Part shown: positions 59,192-64,000 of the stretch, piece by piece
Numbering within the stretch: the stretch's first letter is position 1
How the letters are laid out: each line of letters opens with the position of its first letter
Source: Dissulfurimicrobium hydrothermale
GTDB lineage: Bacteria > Desulfobacterota > Dissulfuribacteria > Dissulfuribacterales > Sh68
Assembly: GCF_022026155.1 (NCBI RefSeq)
Contig: NZ_CP085041.1
Location: 962,306-1,026,305, forward strand
Direction: 5' to 3'
Length of the DNA stretch: 64,000 nucleotides
Notes under the pieces: model-generated
Databases searched by the model: none
Told to the model about the DNA's origin: nothing
What the model saw: only the letters and a program-made list of their open reading frames with translations
Translations under genes and position numbers: made by a program

Positions 59192-60393
59192 TGCCGTATT
59201 TTTCATATGAGGCGGTGGACGGTACAGGCGTCGTCGTAAAGGATGAAGGCGAGTTTCCGTCTATTGACAGCCTTTTTGAGGTGCTTCGCGGCAGGGGTCT
59301 TGCCCTGATCAAATACCGGCGCAGGCGCTTAAGACTTAAATTTCATTTCGGCGGCTGGATCAAGCGCACGGATCTCGCCGAATTTTTTAGAAACCTCTCA
59401 CTCCTCATAAGAGGAGGCATCCCTTTAAGGCAGGCCATCGAAGACTTGGCGAAGAGTCCCGGCAACAAGGCCTTTTCCTCGGTCTTGAAGGATATCCTCA
59501 GGAGGCTTGATCAGGGACAGCTCCTCTCCGAGGCGATGGATGCGAACCGCCGTTATTTTTCAAGGCTTCTCATCACGCTTGTAAGTATCGGAGAGGAGAC
59601 GGGCGGGCTGGATCAGACCCTTGAGGATGCAGCCGCTCATCTGGAGAGGGTGGAGGAGATCGTATCAAATACAAAAAGGGCCATGATATATCCGTCTTTT
59701 GTCATTGTGGCTATGTTGGGGGCGTTTGCCTTTTGGATGATCTATGTCCTTCCCAAGATATTGGGTCTCTTTAAGGAGATGGGGGTAAAGAAGACCCCGC
59801 TCGCCACGATAATTCTTATAAAGACAGTGGAGTTCTTTAACAAATGGTGGCCTGCGGCATTTATACCGCTGATAGCGGGGGTCATAATTTATTTAATAAC
59901 CAAGAGAAATGAGAGGGTGAAATACCTTTGGGATCTCTTCTGGTCGCGTTTTCCATTGATAGGAAGGATCATCAAGTCCTCGCAGCTTGCATTTTTTTTT
60001 GAGTATCTGGCGCTTCTAACATCGGCCGGCATAAATTTTGTAAGGGGTCTCGAGCTTATGGAGGCTTCTATAAACCATCGGGTGATAAGGAATGGTATAA
60101 GGGGGATAAAGGCGGGTGTTATGGGCGGAAGGGGCATCTTCGATTCCTTTTCCAAGACTGGCCTCTTTGATCCGTTTGTATTGCGCATGATCTCGGTAGG
60201 TGAGCAGACAGGGAACATGCCGGATCAGCTCGTTCTGTTGGCGAAATTTTACCTTTCCAAGGTAAACAAGTTTGTAGAGACCATGTCGAAGGTGATAGAG
60301 CCAGCTTTAATCATTTTTGCCGGTTTGATATTTGTAGTTATAGCCCTTGGACTTTTAGGGCCGATATATGATATAATAAGTAAAATTCAGTGA
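59188..60393 (+). CDS. GspF/PilC-type inner-membrane platform protein
   Basis: A 401-aa protein with two tandem GspF domains (about 65-190 and 265-390), each ending in membrane helices (FVIVAMLGAFAFWMIYVLP; PALIIFAGLIFVVIALGLLGP). It has LAEFFRNLSLLIRGGIPLRQAIEDL and SIGEETGGLDQTLEDAA. It forms the base on which the ATPase acts. It is translated with the ATPase. Confidence 0.94.
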   Translation: MMPYFSYEAVDGTGVVVKDEGEFPSIDSLFEVLRGRGLALIKYRRRRLRLKFHFGGWIKRTDLAEFFRNLSLLIRGGIPLRQAIEDLAKSPGNKAFSSVLKDILRRLDQGQLLSEAMDANRRYFSRLLITLVSIGEETGGLDQTLEDAAAHLERVEEIVSNTKRAMIYPSFVIVAMLGAFAFWMIYVLPKILGLFKEMGVKKTPLATIILIKTVEFFNKWWPAAFIPLIAGVIIYLITKRNERVKYLWDLFWSRFPLIGRIIKSSQLAFFFEYLALLTSAGINFVRGLELMEASINHRVIRNGIRGIKAGVMGGRGIFDSFSKTGLFDPFVLRMISVGEQTGNMPDQLVLLAKFYLSKVNKFVETMSKVIEPALIIFAGLIFVVIALGLLGPIYDIISKIQ

Positions 60394-60423
60394 TTTCGAG
60401 TTAATTAAAAGGAAAATTCGGTA

Positions 60424-61371
60424 TTGCCTTCATATCCTGACTATATAAATTATTTCGGTCTCAAGGATGCGCCTTTTCGGCTCTCTCCCGATCCGAATTT
60501 CTTTTTTCCGGCTAGATCTCATCTTGCCGCAAAGGAGGTTTTGAAATTTGCTATAGAAAGGGGCGAGGGTTTTATGGTACTGGTAGGTCCTGCCGGTACC
60601 GGTAAAACCTTGACCTTGCGGCTGATTCTTGAGGGGCTGCATCCTGACAAGCTGCCCGTCGTGGTGGTGAGTCCTGCAGTGAATCCCCCAGGCCTGTTAA
60701 GGCTCATTTTGGATGAAATGGGGCATCCATATGACGGGGGATCAGATGATCTGGCTTTGTTGCTAAAGCATTTTCAGTCGGCGGTCCTTGATCTTGCCTC
60801 AAAGGGAAAGGATCTCCTCATCGTGGTGGATGAGGCCCAAAACCTGCCGGTTGATACGCTTGAACAGCTGCGCTTGCTGTCAAATATAGAGACTGACAGG
60901 CGAAAGCTCTTGCAGATACTCCTGATCGGACAGCCTGAGCTGGATTCGATCCTTTATGATCCGAGACTTGGGCAACTCGTTCAGAGGATCGTGGTAAGGG
61001 AAGAGCTCAGGCCTTTTACCAGAGAGGAGATGGGGGATTACATAGGTTTCAGGCTTGCAAAGGCCGGGAGGGCCGATATAAGGCTTGATTCAGGGGCACT
61101 TTCGCGCCTCTATGCGGCGAGTCAGGGTGTCCCGCGCCTGATAAACAAGATCATGGACAGGGCCCTTCTTATGGCAAGTTCCCACGGCAGGCTTACCATA
61201 GGGCCCAAGGACATAAACGCGGCGTGCGAGACAATGCCTATTCCAAGGGCGATCCGACCTAGTTCCAGCTGGGGATCGGGCAAGAAGGTCGTATTTCTGA
61301 CGTCTGGCGTCTTTCTGCTGATATTTATCGCATGGGCTGCTTTTTTGTTTTTTGGGGGTTTAAGGCCGTGA
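60424..61371 (+). CDS. ExeA/MshM-like AAA ATPase with C-terminal membrane helix
   Basis: A 315-aa ATPase starting at TTG 60424 with AAAAGGA upstream. It has the family start YFGLKDAPFRLSPDPNFFF, Walker A GPAGTGKTLTL and Walker B LLIVVDEAQNL, plus GQPELDSIL. A membrane helix lies at the end (VVFLTSGVFLLIFIAWAAFLFF). ExeA-like proteins help outer-membrane secretin assembly and peptidoglycan binding. It follows GspF by 30 bases. Confidence 0.9.
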   Translation: MPSYPDYINYFGLKDAPFRLSPDPNFFFPARSHLAAKEVLKFAIERGEGFMVLVGPAGTGKTLTLRLILEGLHPDKLPVVVVSPAVNPPGLLRLILDEMGHPYDGGSDDLALLLKHFQSAVLDLASKGKDLLIVVDEAQNLPVDTLEQLRLLSNIETDRRKLLQILLIGQPELDSILYDPRLGQLVQRIVVREELRPFTREEMGDYIGFRLAKAGRADIRLDSGALSRLYAASQGVPRLINKIMDRALLMASSHGRLTIGPKDINAACETMPIPRAIRPSSSWGSGKKVVFLTSGVFLLIFIAWAAFLFFGGLRP

Positions 61372-61528
61372 GGATGACCTGTCCATTTAAGATCCTTGTA
61401 CAATTGACATGGCTGTGGCCGTCATGCCTTTTTTCGTTCAATGGGCATCCTGCTTACAGGTCATGTCGATGCCGCCTATGGTCCCCTTGCCGGCATGATG
61501 ATCTCAGCCATACAGAGGAGGCATAGCC
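61372..61528 (+). other. Gap between the ExeA-like and PilM-PilN genes
   Basis: About 157 bases in an otherwise tight operon. A short frame from GTG 61368 gives a Cys-rich 53-residue peptide, and an ATG at 61409 gives another hydrophobic start that stops early; neither looks like a family I know. I see no supported gene. Confidence 0.4.
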
Positions 61529-63010
61529 ATGCGGAGGCCTTTGCTTATCGCGGAGCGCAAGAGCGACGGCGCCTGGGTCTGTCTCGCCGTCTTGAGACGC
61601 GGTAGGCGCCCTGTCTTTGGCGGGATAGAGGAGATAAGCGGGGACGCACCGGCAAGATCAGGCGATATAATGTTGGTCTTGCGTTCAAGCCGGACATATA
61701 TGCTCTATGATACATTCCATCGGACGCAGCGCAGGCTATTTACGCTACAGATAAACGATCGTTTGAGACAGGCCGGGCTTTTGCTTGATGGACATGGTGA
61801 CATCGTACATTGCGCAAGACCTGTAGGTATGCGTCATGGACAGGTACTTTATTCCATCTTGGGCCTGCCGAAAGAAGACCTTGAACCTTTTCTGTCGCTG
61901 GGGTTTAGACAAGGCGTGAGGTTGTATGTGGTAACCCCTGCCATTGCGGCCATTTCGGCGTTCTTGAAGGTCCTTACGCCTGAGCCGGTGCTTGCTGCCT
62001 GCTTTTTTGACAGCGGTCTCGAACTAATCGTAGCTCAAAACGGCATCCCGGTCCATCTCCAGTTTGTTCCACCAGCCCCTGAAGGACGCTTTGGCGGGAC
62101 TATGCTTGCAAATACATTTGATATCGTCCTCCAGACTGTCCGCCGTGTCCATGATGTCGATATAAAAAAGATTGTTATATTGGGGCCAAACAGTCATCTT
62201 TGTCCGGAGACAATAGGGGAATATAGCATCTGGGTGCCTGATTGGGGCGCCTTTTTCAATGCCGGCGATCCATCTTTAATACCAAGATATCCAGAGTTGT
62301 TTGGAGGTCTATTTATAGACAGGGTCTTTGATTTTGTCCCTGCATTGTGGCGTATTTCGTGGCATACCCAGACAGTATCGCAGTGGGCGGCTGCAGTCGC
62401 CGCGGTCGGAGCCGCTGTCTTGTGGGCGGCTGGGCTGTATATTGATAAAGACATAAACGCAAGACTTAGGTTCGAGATGCAAGGGCGTAAAAGGATAGTT
62501 GTCCAGGAGAGGGATGTCCTTCAAAAGATGTTGCCTCGGGAACAGGAGAGGGATGCCCTTCAAAGATTTATTAATCTCATGGCCGAATATGAGAGACAGC
62601 CAAGACTTGATGCCATGGTGTCAGCGCTGACGCAGGCCATCCCGGAAGGCGTCAGCATCTCAGCACTTGAGATTGAGAGGATGCCGCTCCAGACCCAGGA
62701 TGGTGTTCCGCGTCGGCCTCAAGTTACACAATCCGGCCCTGCACAGGCTCAAACCCAGGGCGGCGTCTTGCAGACTATGGTGGGGGCAGGTGAAGATGTG
62801 CAAGATTTCTTTAAAAGGCCGTTTGATATCAAGATGAGCCTCGTTTCATCAGGAGATTACGGGCAGTGCAGGGATAGGTTCAATGGGATCGTCAGGGCCA
62901 TCCAGTGCAGCGATCTGTTTGCAATCAGAGGTTCCCATTGGGAATACGACGAGCAGGAAGGCCTTGGTCGGCTTCATTGTCTGTTGTTATGGAAAGGTGG
63001 TAGGTCATGA
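61529..63010 (+). CDS. PilM-PilN-like fusion protein (GspL-like)
   Basis: A 493-aa protein. The N-terminal part (about 1-270) resembles the actin-like PilM/MshI/GspL cytoplasmic domain, with ATP-binding features only weakly seen. One membrane helix (about 285-310: WAAAVAAVGAAVLWAAGLYI) follows, then a coiled coil and a PilN-like periplasmic part (MVSALTQAIPEGVSISALEIE). Residues of about 395-425 are Gln/Pro-rich. It would link the motor side to the periplasmic PilO/PilP ring. It overlaps the next gene by 4 bases. Confidence 0.75.
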   Translation: MRRPLLIAERKSDGAWVCLAVLRRGRRPVFGGIEEISGDAPARSGDIMLVLRSSRTYMLYDTFHRTQRRLFTLQINDRLRQAGLLLDGHGDIVHCARPVGMRHGQVLYSILGLPKEDLEPFLSLGFRQGVRLYVVTPAIAAISAFLKVLTPEPVLAACFFDSGLELIVAQNGIPVHLQFVPPAPEGRFGGTMLANTFDIVLQTVRRVHDVDIKKIVILGPNSHLCPETIGEYSIWVPDWGAFFNAGDPSLIPRYPELFGGLFIDRVFDFVPALWRISWHTQTVSQWAAAVAAVGAAVLWAAGLYIDKDINARLRFEMQGRKRIVVQERDVLQKMLPREQERDALQRFINLMAEYERQPRLDAMVSALTQAIPEGVSISALEIERMPLQTQDGVPRRPQVTQSGPAQAQTQGGVLQTMVGAGEDVQDFFKRPFDIKMSLVSSGDYGQCRDRFNGIVRAIQCSDLFAIRGSHWEYDEQEGLGRLHCLLLWKGGRS

Positions 63011-63504
63011 GACAGCATATTCCGACCCCATCTTTCATGACCGTTGTACTGGAGATGGCAGCGGTGATATTTTTTGCTGCATCGGTCTGGTTCATGACCG
63101 ATGCCATTGCAAAGAAGACAGGGCTTGAGAAGGCCATTCAGGTTATAGCGAATGAAGAGGCATCTATAAATACAATGAAAGGGCGCCTGCAGCTTTTCAA
63201 GGCCTTGAAGGCCAAATATATGCCTGCCGCCTCTGCAGGGAATGACACGCCTATCATCTGGGAGCGTGCCGATATTATATGGGATGACATAACTTTTGAA
63301 GAGCTCATGCGCAGACTATACGGTCTTTATCTTCACGATCGACCTTTTGTCCTTGAATCCTTTTTTGCTGGACATGAAGACAAAATAAACTATGATGAGT
63401 CAGGCGTGCAGGGCCGGCAGCCTACATCTGATGGGCCAAGTCAGGAAACCGGTGGGAAAATGACATTTCGTATAAAGGGATATTTTTTATGCCTGTGCCG
63501 TTAG
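63007..63504 (+). CDS. PilO/GspM-like protein
   Basis: A 165-aa membrane protein with one N-terminal helix (MTVVLEMAAVIFFAASVWFM) and a periplasmic part. Identification comes mainly from position after the PilM-PilN fusion; sequence similarity is weak. It overlaps the following gene by 16 bases. Confidence 0.6.
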   Translation: MRQHIPTPSFMTVVLEMAAVIFFAASVWFMTDAIAKKTGLEKAIQVIANEEASINTMKGRLQLFKALKAKYMPAASAGNDTPIIWERADIIWDDITFEELMRRLYGLYLHDRPFVLESFFAGHEDKINYDESGVQGRQPTSDGPSQETGGKMTFRIKGYFLCLCR

Positions 63505-64000
63505 ACAAGTTTAAGGACTGGTTGTTGGTTGCAGGGCCTTTGTCGTGTCTTGTAATGCTGAGTCTTTTCGCTATGTTGTCGGGTTATGAGTCAGGAGAGG
63601 GGAAAGGTCCCTTTGTCTCGTTTCCGCCGTTGCCTGACATATCCATCAAAGTGCCGCAGGCGGAATCTGTAAAGGGGCGATGCCCAAGTGTCTATGGTCT
63701 TGTCGCAGCCGGCCCGTTTGATCCATTTGGGAGACAGGCGCATATAATAGCAACCGGGGCCGGCAAACCCCAGCCCATGCTTGAAGAGCTTGTGCTGAGT
63801 CTCGTCGTGGTCACTGATCGTGGGCGTTACTGTCGGGTGAACGGCAGACTCCTCAGAGAGGGAGAGAAATGGGCTGGATTCACTGTTCAAAAGATTGAAC
63901 AGGGTGGGGCCTGGTTTGATACAGATGCCGGTCGTATATTTCTCAAACCAGGGCAGAAGGAAACCATTGCTCTGAGACCGGAAGATAGCAGTGACGGCAT
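63489..64000 (+). CDS. PilP/GspC-like protein, partial
   Basis: An ORF from ATG 63489 that is open to the window end (170 codons seen). It has one N-terminal helix (LLVAGPLSCLVMLSLFAML), a proline-rich linker, then AAGPFDPFGRQ and a beta-rich stretch (VVVTDRGRYCRVNGRLLREG, FTVQKIEQGGAWF) like the HR domain of PilP/GspC. Its product should contact the secretin. Confidence 0.6.
   Translation, partial: MPVPLDKFKDWLLVAGPLSCLVMLSLFAMLSGYESGEGKGPFVSFPPLPDISIKVPQAESVKGRCPSVYGLVAAGPFDPFGRQAHIIATGAGKPQPMLEELVLSLVVVTDRGRYCRVNGRLLREGEKWAGFTVQKIEQGGAWFDTDAGRIFLKPGQKETIALRPEDSSDG

Noticed and set aside
58439-59206. Minus-strand ORF of 255 codons over the GspE-like gene
   Set aside because: Antisense of a conserved ATPase; no recognisable motif.

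Overview
The window looks like chromosomal core DNA from an anaerobic member of the former Deltaproteobacteria (Desulfobacterota). This is inferred from gene content and order, not from a marker tree. The pointers are a fused PurS-PurL enzyme, the selenium-metabolism protein YedF, QueH-type queuosine synthesis, a PAS/sigma-54 regulator, NrfD and Rieske/cytochrome b redox membrane proteins, an Mla-type lipid transporter, and a fatty-acid cluster that carries an acyl-CoA dehydrogenase with EtfBA. A sulfur-metabolising thermophile such as the Dissulfuribacterales would fit but is not shown. I saw no rRNA, tRNA, CRISPR array, transposase or prophage.

Layout. 1-1519: end of kdpD (frameshifted in a 13-G run) and kdpE. 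1543-8157: TetR regulator and a complete tripartite RND efflux operon. 8283-11777 (minus): Mla/MCE transporter with a lipoprotein, MlaD, ATPase and STAS-fused permease. 11906-15225 (minus): yedF and a B12/radical SAM protein. 15435-19042: purSL and an unknown gene. 18972-19703 (minus): methyltransferase. 20009-22058: queH, DUF2905 protein, Rieske protein, cytochrome b. 22207-28919 (minus): yajC, tgt, mpl, mfd. 29145-31286: PAS/sigma-54 activator.

31465-34416 is the most unusual part. Two MerR paralogues with the same cysteine motif flank an AT-rich control region, a small membrane protein and an orphan NrfD-type quinone-interacting protein. Right after the second MerR gene is a tiny membrane-protein ORF whose in-frame TGA is followed by a SECIS-like hairpin, so it may encode a 47-residue selenoprotein. 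I propose this as a candidate undescribed sulfur/selenium redox-responsive system.

34431-36831 (minus): engB (apparently starting at a non-standard ATA codon), hisG, hisI, a doubtful small ORF and cutA. 36959-38744: purQ and a divergent tatC. 38833-56955 is a long, mostly co-directional housekeeping run: DUF177-rpmF-plsX-fabH, acd-etfB-etfA, fabG-acpP-fabF, rpiB-glyA-dCMP deaminase-nrdR, ribD-ribE-ribBA-ribH-nusB, leuS-lptE. fabD is missing from its usual place, and acd-etfBA sits there instead. rpsT lies opposite at 57080-57364. 57542-64000: an MSHA/type IV-pilus-like assembly cluster (GspE-like ATPase, GspF-like protein, ExeA-like ATPase, PilM-PilN fusion, PilO-like and PilP/GspC-like proteins) that runs off the end of the window.
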